Source: Clostridiales bacterium | Lineage (GTDB): Bacteria; Bacillota; Clostridia; Oscillospirales; Oscillospiraceae | DNA length: 8,383 bases | Direction of reading: 5' to 3' | NCBI GenBank assembly: GCA_003522945.1 | Contig: DPHR01000119.1 | Coordinates: 1-8,383 of the forward strand | Part shown: positions 1-5,793 of the stretch, piece by piece | How positions within the stretch are numbered: the stretch's first letter is position 1 | Layout: the number at the start of each line of letters is the position of its first letter | Position numbers and translations under genes: made by a program | The notes under the pieces: model-generated | Database searches by the model: none | Told to the model about the DNA's origin: nothing | The model's input: only the letters and a program-made list of their open reading frames with translations

Positions 1-732
1 GCCATGGACGCGACGCGCACCGCCAAGCGCCTGGGCGCGGCCTCCGTCACCTGTGTTTACCGCCGCCGCATCGAGGACATGACCGCCGCGCGCGAGGAGA
101 TCGACGGCGCCATCGCCGAGGGCTGTGAGATCATGCCCATGCTCTCCCCGGTGCGCATCGAGACCGAGGACGACCGAGCCGTCGGCATCGCAGTGCAGCC
201 GCAGCTCTCCGGCCCCATCGAGAACGGCCGCCCGAAGCCCATCAACGCCGATCAGCCGGAGATCATTCTCCCGGCGGACGTCGTCATTACCGCCATCGGA
301 CAGGCTATCGACTCGGCGCACTTTGAAAGCAGCGGCGTCGGCACAGAGCGCCGCCGCATCAAGGCCGATCCCTCCGGCGCAGTGCCCGGCATGCCGGGCG
401 TGTTCACCGGCGGCGACTGTTTCTTCGGCCCGTCCACGGTCGTGCGCGCCATCGACAGCGGCAAGGTCGTTGCGGGCAACATCGATCACTATTTCGGCTT
501 CCATACGCCGATCACCTCAGGTGTGGATATTCCCCCGGCGCAGACCATCGGCAAGCCCGCGTGGGGCCGCGTCAACATGCGCGAGCGCACCGCCGGCGAC
601 CGCAAGGAGGACTTCAATCTCATGGAGGCGTGCCTTACGGATGAGGAGGCCGCGCAGGAATGCTCGCGCTGCCTGCGCTGCGACCATTACGGCTACGGCG
701 CATTCCGCGGAGGGAGGAAGGACAGATGGTAA
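1..732 (+). CDS. GltD-like FAD/NAD(P)H oxidoreductase, 3' part (5' end outside window)
   Basis: This is the C-terminal ~243 residues of a flavoprotein related to the glutamate synthase small subunit (GltD/NfnL-like), and the reading frame is open at the window edge. It starts in AMDATRTAKRLGA, the tail of the GxGNxAxD-type NAD(P)-binding turn. YRR follows, a typical NADP-type site in GltD proteins. Further on come VVITAIGQ and then PGVFTGGDCFFGPSTVV, the conserved FAD-binding GGD segment near the C terminus. The last ~25 residues carry CSRCLRCDHYGYGAFRGG, a Cys-rich tail seen in the GltD-like partners of hydrogenases and NuoF-type enzymes. The expected role is electron transfer between NAD(P)H, FAD and iron-sulfur partners in the cytoplasm. 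The stop codon lies inside the next gene (7-base overlap), so it is probably translationally coupled to the hydrogenase and forms a complex with it. Whether the missing N terminus holds only the usual Fe-S/FAD domain or a NuoF fusion cannot be seen. Authentic glutamate synthase function is less likely, because a hydrogenase rather than gltB follows. Confidence 0.88.
   Translation, partial: AMDATRTAKRLGAASVTCVYRRRIEDMTAAREEIDGAIAEGCEIMPMLSPVRIETEDDRAVGIAVQPQLSGPIENGRPKPINADQPEIILPADVVITAIGQAIDSAHFESSGVGTERRRIKADPSGAVPGMPGVFTGGDCFFGPSTVVRAIDSGKVVAGNIDHYFGFHTPITSGVDIPPAQTIGKPAWGRVNMRERTAGDRKEDFNLMEACLTDEEAAQECSRCLRCDHYGYGAFRGGRKDRW
713..717 (+). promoter_or_regulatory. Ribosome binding site of the hydrogenase gene
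   Basis: GGAGG sits 8 bases before the ATG at 726, inside the 3' end of the upstream flavoprotein gene. It fixes the hydrogenase start at 726. A longer open frame from 660 has no such site and would add 22 Arg/Leu-rich residues that are only a frame-shifted reading of the flavoprotein tail. Confidence 0.75.
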
Positions 733-2447
733 ATCTTCGCATCAACGATAGACCCGTCACGGTGGAGGACGGTACCTCCATTCTCCACGCGGCGCGCCAG
801 CTCGGCATTACGATCCCGTCTCTCTGCTATCTGAAGCATGTGAGCAAGGTCGCGGCATGCCGCGTGTGCATGGTGGAGATCAAGGGCACCGACCGTCTCA
901 TGGCGGCGTGCGACACGATCTGCGCCGAGGGCATGGAGGTCTATACGAACACGCTGCGCGCGCTCGTAGCGCGGCGCAACAACGTGCAGCTCATCCTCTC
1001 GCAGCACGACTGCAACTGTGCTACCTGCGTCCGCAGCGGCAACTGCACGCTGCAGAAGCTCGCCGCGGATATGAACATCATCGAGAATCCCTATGAGACG
1101 AAGCTCCCGGCCAACAACTGGAACCCGAAGCTCCCGGTCATCCGCACGGCGTCGAAGTGCGTGCAGTGCTTCCGCTGCATCGCCGTGTGCGAGAAGATCC
1201 AGGGCATGAGCGTGTGGGACTTTCTCGGCACCGGCAGCCGCGCCACCGTCGGCGTGCGCGGCGGCAAAAAGCTCGATGAGGTGAACTGCGCCTACTGCGG
1301 GCAGTGCATCACTCACTGTCCGACCGGCGCTCTCCGCGAGCGGGACGATACCGAAAAGGTCATCTCCGCGATCGACGATCCGAAGAAGGTCGTCGTGCTG
1401 CAGGTCGCTCCGGCGGTGCGCGCCGCGTGGGGCGAGGGGCTGGGCCTTCCCAAGGAGCTTGCCACCGAAGGGCGCATGGCGGCGGCGTTCCGCGCCGCGG
1501 GCGCCAACTATGTCTTTGACACGAACTTTGCCGCCGACCTCACGATCATGGAGGAGGGCAGCGAGCTTCTCTATAAAATGAAGCATTCGTGGGAGTTCCG
1601 GCGGCCGCTCTTCACCTCGTGCTGCCCCGGCTGGGTGCGGTTTCTGAAGCTTGAATACCCCGATATGGTGCCGCAGCTCTCCACGGCCAAGTCCCCGCAG
1701 CAGATGTTCGGCGCGGTGACGAAAACGTGGTTTGCCAAAACGCACAACATCGACCCCAAGGACATTTTCTGTGTCTCCGTCATGCCGTGCGTTGCGAAAA
1801 AATACGAGTGCGCCGTGCCGGAGATCAACAGCTCCGGCTTCCGGGATGTGGACGCGGTGCTCACGACCCGCGAGGTGGACCGCCTGCTGCGGCTCAAATG
1901 GATCAATGTGGCGGATCTGCCCGAGGAAGAGTTTGACTCGCCTCTCGGCGAGGGAACGGGCGCTGCCGTTATCTTCGGCGCGACCGGCGGCGTGATGGAA
2001 GCGGCGCTGCGCACCGCCTACGCCGTGCTGGAAGGCCATAACCCCGACCCGGACGCTTTTCAGGCTGTCCGCGGCACGGACGGGCGCAAGGAGATCTCCG
2101 CGACGATCGGCGGCGTGCCGGTGCGCGCGTGTGTGGCGAGCGGCCTTGCGAATGCCCGCACTGTTGTGGAGGACATCCGCGCCGGACGCGCGCAGTACGA
2201 CTTCGTGGAGATCATGGCCTGTCCCGGCGGCTGCGCCGGCGGCGGCGGTCAGCCGTTCCAGGAAGGAATGGAGCTTGCCGGCGAGCGCGGTGAAACGCTC
2301 TACGAGATCGACCGGAACAACCCGGTGCGCTTCTCGCACGAAAATGCCTCCGTCCAGAAGGCCTATGACGATTTCTTCGATAAGCCCCTTTCGCACAGAG
2401 CCCACGAGCTGCTCCACACCGATCAGACAAAGTGGAGCCTCCGCTAA
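726..2447 (+). CDS. [FeFe] hydrogenase catalytic subunit, CpI-like with four accessory Fe-S clusters
   Basis: Reversible reduction of protons to H2, in the cytoplasm. The protein has 573 residues, about the size of Clostridium pasteurianum CpI (574). Domains in order: an N-terminal [2Fe-2S] ferredoxin-like domain with C34, C45, C48 and C62; a NuoG-like His-Cys3 [4Fe-4S] site with H94, C98, C101 and C107; a two-cluster ferredoxin domain (C145, C148, C151, C155 and C188, C191, C194, C198); and the H-cluster domain. The H-cluster motifs are complete: L1 TSCCPGW (297-303), L2 MPCVAKKYE (353-361) and L3 EIMACPGGCAGGGGQP (495-510). C300, C355, C499 and C503 are the expected cubane ligands and C299 is the proton-relay cysteine. 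The C-terminal small-subunit-like helical domain ends in SHENASVQKAYDDFF and RAHELLH. There is no extra C-terminal [2Fe-2S] domain as in trimeric bifurcating HydA. The gene overlaps the upstream GltD-like gene by 7 bases, which resembles the group A2 'glutamate synthase-linked' class. Electron partner and direction (H2 evolution or uptake) are inferred only. Confidence 0.96.
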   Translation: MVNLRINDRPVTVEDGTSILHAARQLGITIPSLCYLKHVSKVAACRVCMVEIKGTDRLMAACDTICAEGMEVYTNTLRALVARRNNVQLILSQHDCNCATCVRSGNCTLQKLAADMNIIENPYETKLPANNWNPKLPVIRTASKCVQCFRCIAVCEKIQGMSVWDFLGTGSRATVGVRGGKKLDEVNCAYCGQCITHCPTGALRERDDTEKVISAIDDPKKVVVLQVAPAVRAAWGEGLGLPKELATEGRMAAAFRAAGANYVFDTNFAADLTIMEEGSELLYKMKHSWEFRRPLFTSCCPGWVRFLKLEYPDMVPQLSTAKSPQQMFGAVTKTWFAKTHNIDPKDIFCVSVMPCVAKKYECAVPEINSSGFRDVDAVLTTREVDRLLRLKWINVADLPEEEFDSPLGEGTGAAVIFGATGGVMEAALRTAYAVLEGHNPDPDAFQAVRGTDGRKEISATIGGVPVRACVASGLANARTVVEDIRAGRAQYDFVEIMACPGGCAGGGGQPFQEGMELAGERGETLYEIDRNNPVRFSHENASVQKAYDDFFDKPLSHRAHELLHTDQTKWSLR

Positions 2448-2452
2448 ACTTT

Positions 2453-2479
2453 TTTACTGTCCCTTCCGTCTGCTATAAT
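2453..2479 (+). promoter_or_regulatory. Predicted sigma-A promoter of the membrane-protein gene
   Basis: The -10 box TATAAT (2474-2479) is perfect and carries the extended -10 TGC directly in front (2471-2473). The best -35 candidate is TTTACT (2453-2458), with a short 15-base spacer. This is weak but acceptable with an extended -10. Transcription would start near 2486, giving a leader of about 48 bases before the start at 2534. The -10 box lies in the loop of the terminator hairpin. Confidence 0.5.
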
Positions 2480-2497
2480 AGACGGGAGGGATATTTT
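2461..2497 (+). terminator. Rho-independent terminator after the hydrogenase gene
   Basis: CCCTTCCGTCT (2461-2471) pairs with AGACGGGAGGG (2480-2490) over 11 base pairs with a single G-U wobble. The loop is 8 bases, and ATATTTTT follows. It begins 13 bases after the hydrogenase stop codon. The loop contains TATAAT, so the same DNA may also be the -10 box of the next gene's promoter. Both readings could be true: a terminator for transcripts arriving from upstream, a promoter for the gene downstream. Confidence 0.6.
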
Positions 2498-2517
2498 TAT
2501 GGTATCATGCGAAAAAA

Positions 2518-2523
2518 GGGAGG
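2518..2523 (+). promoter_or_regulatory. Ribosome binding site choosing the start at 2534
   Basis: GGGAGG lies 10 bases before the ATG at 2534. The in-frame ATG at 2507 has its nearest purine-rich site (GGGAGGG, 2484-2490) 16 bases away, which is too far. An even earlier in-frame ATG at 2432 lies inside the hydrogenase gene, upstream of the predicted promoter. Confidence 0.55.
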
Positions 2524-2533
2524 CGGCGAAGCG

Positions 2534-4015
2534 ATGGAAACGAAAGTAAAACCAGCCGTTGAAACATGGCTCTGCCGCGGGTATCTCTTCGTGATGCTCG
2601 CGCTGCTGCCGCTTGCCGTCCACAACGGTTTTTTTGATATAACGGAAACGAAAACGATCTGCTTTACCGTGCCGACGGTCGTGTTTGTCCTTGCGCGTCT
2701 CGGCTTCACGCTCTACCGGGAAAACGGTCTCCCGCGCCGCAGGCTTGCGGGCGCGGAATGGGCGGCGCTGGCGCTCTGTCTTATATGCTTTATTGCGTCC
2801 GCCGCGGGCGGAGATTTTGCCGGATCGTTCCTCGGCGAGCGCGGGCGGTATCAGGGTCTCGGCATGATGTGGCTTTATGCCGCGCTGTACTTCGCCTTTT
2901 CCGGCGTGCGGATGCGCTCCGGTGATGTTCTCGTCCCGCTCGGCCTCGGCCTTTTTCTCAGCGGCGCGCTCACGGTGTGCAACCATCTCGGGTACGATGT
3001 GCTCGGCTTCTGCTCACAGCTTGGCGAGTTCGACCGCGGGCGGTACATATCCACGCTCGGCAACATCAATTTCGCGGGGGCGTATCTCACGCTCGTGTGG
3101 CCGGTCTGCGCCGCGGCGCTTCTCACGGAAGGGCGGCTCTGGAAAGGGATCCTTCTGGGGATCGTCTGCGTCACCGGCCTTTGGGCGGCGATGGCGGTGC
3201 GGAGCGAGAGCGCGGTGCTCGGTATCGGCGCGGCGCTCGTGCTGCTGCCGCTGTTTGCGAAAAAGGAGCCGGACGCGCTGCGGCGGTATCCGCTGCTGCT
3301 CGCCGGTACAGCGCTTTCCGTGCTCGCTTACCGGGCGGTCGTTTATGATTTCGGAAAACGGCTCTCCTCGCTCGGACGGCATTTTTCGGAGCCGGCGGTG
3401 ATGCTGCCGCTCGCGGTGCTGGGGGCTGCGGCGTATTTTCTGCTTCGGAAAAGGGAGAACAAAACGCTTCTTCTCGTTCGGAAAATCTATGCGTATATTC
3501 TGCTTGGGGCGGCTGTGCTGGCGGCGGTCGTCCTTGTGCTGCTCAACACCGTGTGGAGCGCCGTACCGCTCGGCGGCATGGACGATTGGCTGCACTTTTC
3601 CGATGCCTGGGGCACCGACCGCGTCGGGGTATGGAAATACTGCCTCTCGCTCTTCGGCGATTTCCCGTTCGGGAAAAAGCTCATCGGCGGCGGCTGCGGC
3701 GTGCTCGCGGCGCTCGATGTGCAGCACCGGTATTTCCCGGACGCCATTCTCGATGCCGCGCACTGCGAATATATCCAGCTCCTGCTCAACTGGGGCGTGC
3801 TCGGTCTGGGGGCGTATCTTGCGTGGATCGTTCTGGCGCTGCGCCGCGCGTGGAAAAAGGGCGGCGCGCTCGCCTTCGCTCTCGCGGCGGGGCTTCTCGG
3901 CTACGGCGTGCAGGCTCTCGTCAACATTGCGCAGGCGCCCGGTATTTCGCTCTTTTTCGTGCTGCTTGCCGTTCTTCGCGGACAAAATGACGCGGAGGAA
4001 TTGACTTGCGGATAA
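2534..4015 (+). CDS. O-antigen ligase / Wzy-C superfamily polytopic membrane protein
   Basis: A 493-residue integral membrane protein with about 12-14 hydrophobic segments (for example around residues 17-30, 41-60, 76-92, 131-148, 204-221, 227-242, 288-304, 319-338, 417-437 and 446-482). The superfamily signature is in the large loop and following helix: TDRVGVWKYC (361-370), FGKKLIGGGCG (379-389) and DAAHCEYIQLLLNWG (407-421), the counterpart of the DxxHNxYLQ...GxxG motif of WaaL/Wzy-type enzymes. GERGRYQGLG (101-110) and GNINFAGAYL (176-185) are also typical of the family. Members transfer or polymerise lipid-linked glycans on the outer face of the cytoplasmic membrane. In a Gram-positive-type clostridium the product would be a wall or capsular polysaccharide, or a glycoprotein glycan, not lipopolysaccharide. 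No glycosyltransferase or other polysaccharide gene lies next to it, so the substrate is unknown. It appears to be a single-gene unit with its own promoter. The start at 2534 is preferred over 2507 because of the better-spaced GGGAGG. Confidence 0.82.
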   Translation: METKVKPAVETWLCRGYLFVMLALLPLAVHNGFFDITETKTICFTVPTVVFVLARLGFTLYRENGLPRRRLAGAEWAALALCLICFIASAAGGDFAGSFLGERGRYQGLGMMWLYAALYFAFSGVRMRSGDVLVPLGLGLFLSGALTVCNHLGYDVLGFCSQLGEFDRGRYISTLGNINFAGAYLTLVWPVCAAALLTEGRLWKGILLGIVCVTGLWAAMAVRSESAVLGIGAALVLLPLFAKKEPDALRRYPLLLAGTALSVLAYRAVVYDFGKRLSSLGRHFSEPAVMLPLAVLGAAAYFLLRKRENKTLLLVRKIYAYILLGAAVLAAVVLVLLNTVWSAVPLGGMDDWLHFSDAWGTDRVGVWKYCLSLFGDFPFGKKLIGGGCGVLAALDVQHRYFPDAILDAAHCEYIQLLLNWGVLGLGAYLAWIVLALRRAWKKGGALAFALAAGLLGYGVQALVNIAQAPGISLFFVLLAVLRGQNDAEELTCG

Positions 4016-4028
4016 ATGGTGTTATAAT
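4001..4028 (+). promoter_or_regulatory. Strong sigma-A promoter of the aconitase X operon
   Basis: The -35 box is TTGACT (4001-4006, 5 of 6 consensus bases), the spacer is 16 bases, and the -10 box is TATAAT (4023-4028, 6 of 6) preceded by the extended TGT. Predicted transcription start is around 4034-4036. The -35 box lies within the last codons of the membrane-protein gene. No terminator is visible between the two genes, so some read-through from upstream is possible. Confidence 0.85.
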
Positions 4029-4032
4029 TGCG

Positions 4033-4054
4033 ATATGTTGAGAAAAACACATAT
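4033..4054 (+). repeat. Short inverted repeat at the predicted transcription start
   Basis: ATATGT (4033-4038) and ACATAT (4049-4054) form a perfect 6-bp dyad around a 10-base A-rich spacer, between the -10 box and the ribosome binding site. It could be an operator for a dimeric repressor or a weak 5' mRNA hairpin. It is AT-rich and short, so chance is also possible. Confidence 0.35.
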
Positions 4055-4055
4055 T

Positions 4056-4061
4056 AAGGAG
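4056..4061 (+). promoter_or_regulatory. Ribosome binding site choosing the start at 4071
   Basis: AAGGAG lies 9 bases before the ATG at 4071. An in-frame ATG at 4035 coincides with the predicted transcription start and has no ribosome binding site, so it is not the start. Confidence 0.85.
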
Positions 4062-4070
4062 TGTGAGCAT

Positions 4071-5348
4071 ATGAATCTGACCCCGGAACAACAGGCAATT
4101 CTGAACGGTGAAAAGGGCGAAGTGCTTGCCAAGGTGATGAAAACGCTTGTCATGTACGGCGACGCGTTCGGCGCGGAAAAGCTCGTGCCGGTCACGAGCA
4201 AGTACGGCCACACCGTCATCAGCTTCGGCATCAACACGATGAAGCCGGTGTATGACCTGTACGACCAGCTTCTTGCCTCCGGCGTGAAATTTCAGCAGAA
4301 GTTCACCGCCGACCCGCTTCCGCTCGATCCGAACGTCCCTTCAAATCTTTTGCAGGATCTCGTGTTCAAGCAGTTCATGTATAAGCTCCAGCCGCGCTAC
4401 GAAGAGCAGCTCCGCCGCATGGGCATGAAGGACGAGAAGGACTTCACCTGCGCCTGCTACTTTGACGAAGTCGGCAACATTCCCGAAAAGGGCGAGGTCC
4501 TCTCCTGGGCGGAGTCCTCCGCCGTTGTTTACGCCAACAGCGTGCTCGGCGCGCGCTGCAACCGCAACTCCGGCATCATCGACGTGATGGGCTCGATGCT
4601 CGGCTATGTGCCGTACTTCGGCCTGCTGACGGACGAGGGCCGCAAGGCCACCTGGGTCGTTGAGGTCAAAACGACGAAGAAGCCCGAAGCGCAGCTTCTC
4701 GGCAGCGCCATCGGCATGAAGGTCATGGAGGATGTGCCCTACATCCGCGGTCTTGATGCGTGGCTCGGCATGGAGCTCAACAAGGACAACAAGGCGTATC
4801 TCAAGGACTTCGGCGCGGCGACCGCCTCGAACGGCGCGGTCGGCCTTTACCATATCGAGCATCTGACGCCTGAAGCCGTGGAGCAGGGCGACGCGCTCAT
4901 CGCCCCCGGCGCGCAGGTCTACGTGGTAGACGACGCCGAGCTCGAGCGCGTGAAGGCGTCCTACCCGGTCATCTGGAAAAACCCGAACGCGAAGCCGAAG
5001 CTCGCCTTCATCGGCTGCCCGCATCTCACGATGGATCAGCTCATCGACTGGACGAAGAAGCTCGAGGAAGGTCTCAAGGCCTCGGGCCGTGACAAGCTCG
5101 CCGTGCCCACGGTGCTCACCACCGCGCCGCCGGTGCTCGAAGAGTTCAACAAAGGCCCCTATGCCTACCGGCTCAAGAAGACGGGCGCGATTTTGAGCTA
5201 TATCTGCCCGCTGATGTACATGAACAACCCGCTCTCCAAGTCCATGCCGGTCATCACCTGCTCGAACAAGCTGCGTACCTATACCTCGGCGAAGTTCTAT
5301 TCCGAGGACGAGATCGTCGGCATCATCACCGGAAAGGAGACCAAATAA
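4071..5348 (+). CDS. Aconitase X large (catalytic, DUF521) subunit
   Basis: A 425-residue protein of the aconitase X family, the usual length for the separate large subunit. Family landmarks: LTPEQQAILNGEKGE at the N terminus, LVMYGDAFGAEKLVPVTS (26-43), then FTCACY (125-130), LSWAESSAVVYANSVLGAR (144-162), FIGCPHLTMDQL (313-324) and the C-terminal region with C379 and ITCSNKLRTYTSAKFY (395-410). C127/C129, C316 and C379 are candidate iron or Fe-S ligands by family analogy. Known members dehydrate cis-3-hydroxy-L-proline (bacteria) or mevalonate 5-phosphate (archaea), so the reaction here is very probably a dehydration of a hydroxy acid in the cytoplasm, with unknown substrate. Unusual points: the normally threonine-containing GARTNR motif reads GARCNR, with Cys at 163, and the segment after AESSAVVYANS is shifted in composition from the proline enzymes. 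It is the first gene of a three-gene operon. The small subunit follows after one base. Confidence 0.88.
   Translation: MNLTPEQQAILNGEKGEVLAKVMKTLVMYGDAFGAEKLVPVTSKYGHTVISFGINTMKPVYDLYDQLLASGVKFQQKFTADPLPLDPNVPSNLLQDLVFKQFMYKLQPRYEEQLRRMGMKDEKDFTCACYFDEVGNIPEKGEVLSWAESSAVVYANSVLGARCNRNSGIIDVMGSMLGYVPYFGLLTDEGRKATWVVEVKTTKKPEAQLLGSAIGMKVMEDVPYIRGLDAWLGMELNKDNKAYLKDFGAATASNGAVGLYHIEHLTPEAVEQGDALIAPGAQVYVVDDAELERVKASYPVIWKNPNAKPKLAFIGCPHLTMDQLIDWTKKLEEGLKASGRDKLAVPTVLTTAPPVLEEFNKGPYAYRLKKTGAILSYICPLMYMNNPLSKSMPVITCSNKLRTYTSAKFYSEDEIVGIITGKETK
5333..5339 (+). promoter_or_regulatory. Ribosome binding site of the aconitase X small subunit gene
   Basis: AAAGGAG, 10 bases before the ATG at 5350 and inside the last codons of the large-subunit gene, supports strong, coupled translation of the two subunits. 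Confidence 0.7.
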
Positions 5349-5349
5349 C

Positions 5350-5793
5350 ATGGCGAAAACGTTCAAGGGCCGCGTTGTCGTTCCCGGCACCGTCACGGCC
5401 AAAGCTCTCGTTTCCCACGGCGGCTTCAATACGCTTGCAAGCTACCAGTCCGCGCTCATGTTTGGCGATAAGGACGTAAAGTGCGGCGATCAGAACAACC
5501 CCGATATCTATAAAAAGCCCATGATCGGCGTGGCACTGTGCCTGCCGCAGACCATCGGCTCCACGACCGGCGGCATGGTGTTCTACACCGCCGGCGCTCT
5601 CGGCAAGCTGCCCGCGTGCATGTGCTTCTCCAAGCCCATCGACTCGCTTGCCGCCGCCGGCGCCATCCTCTCCGATGTGTGGACGGAGACGCATATGCCC
5701 GTTGTCGATTCTCTCGGCGACGAGTTCCTCGAATATGTCAAGACCGGCATGAGCGTCACGCTCGCCGAGGATGGGACGGTGACGGTCGAATGA
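5350..5793 (+). CDS. Aconitase X small (swivel, DUF126) subunit
   Basis: A 147-residue protein matching the small, swivelling-domain subunit that completes the aconitase X active site. It begins KGRVVVPGTVTAKALVSHGG (6-25), then KKPMIGVALCLPQTIGSTTG (55-74), the position where family members have a G-R-G-S-rich loop contributing the catalytic serine (here S71 is the best candidate). After this comes GALGKLPACMCF (82-93), then AAAGAILSDV (101-110). The family usually reads GRGSxxxS. Here it is IGSTTGG (69-75), so the arginine and the second serine are not conserved, and the substrate may therefore differ from that of the proline-type enzymes. Separate large and small genes are the arrangement of archaeal and some bacterial members; fused versions exist. 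The stop codon overlaps the start of the next gene in ATGA (5790-5793). Confidence 0.85.
   Translation: MAKTFKGRVVVPGTVTAKALVSHGGFNTLASYQSALMFGDKDVKCGDQNNPDIYKKPMIGVALCLPQTIGSTTGGMVFYTAGALGKLPACMCFSKPIDSLAAAGAILSDVWTETHMPVVDSLGDEFLEYVKTGMSVTLAEDGTVTVE

Noticed and set aside
693..2417. Long minus-strand open frame (574 codons) opposite the hydrogenase gene
   Set aside because: It is a shadow of a GC-rich gene: His/Arg/Ala-rich with no recognisable motif, while the plus strand encodes a complete hydrogenase.
3014..3985. Minus-strand open frame (323 codons) opposite the membrane-protein gene
   Set aside because: Charged, Arg/Glu-rich complement of hydrophobic codons, typical for the antisense of a membrane protein.
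4341..5429. Minus-strand open frame (362 codons) opposite aconitase X
   Set aside because: Shadow translation; the plus strand has clear family motifs throughout.
5538..5789. N-terminal extension of the PanE-like frame
   Set aside because: It is an Arg/His-rich frame-shifted reading of the small-subunit gene. The Rossmann fold begins right at the ATG at 5790, as in the family.
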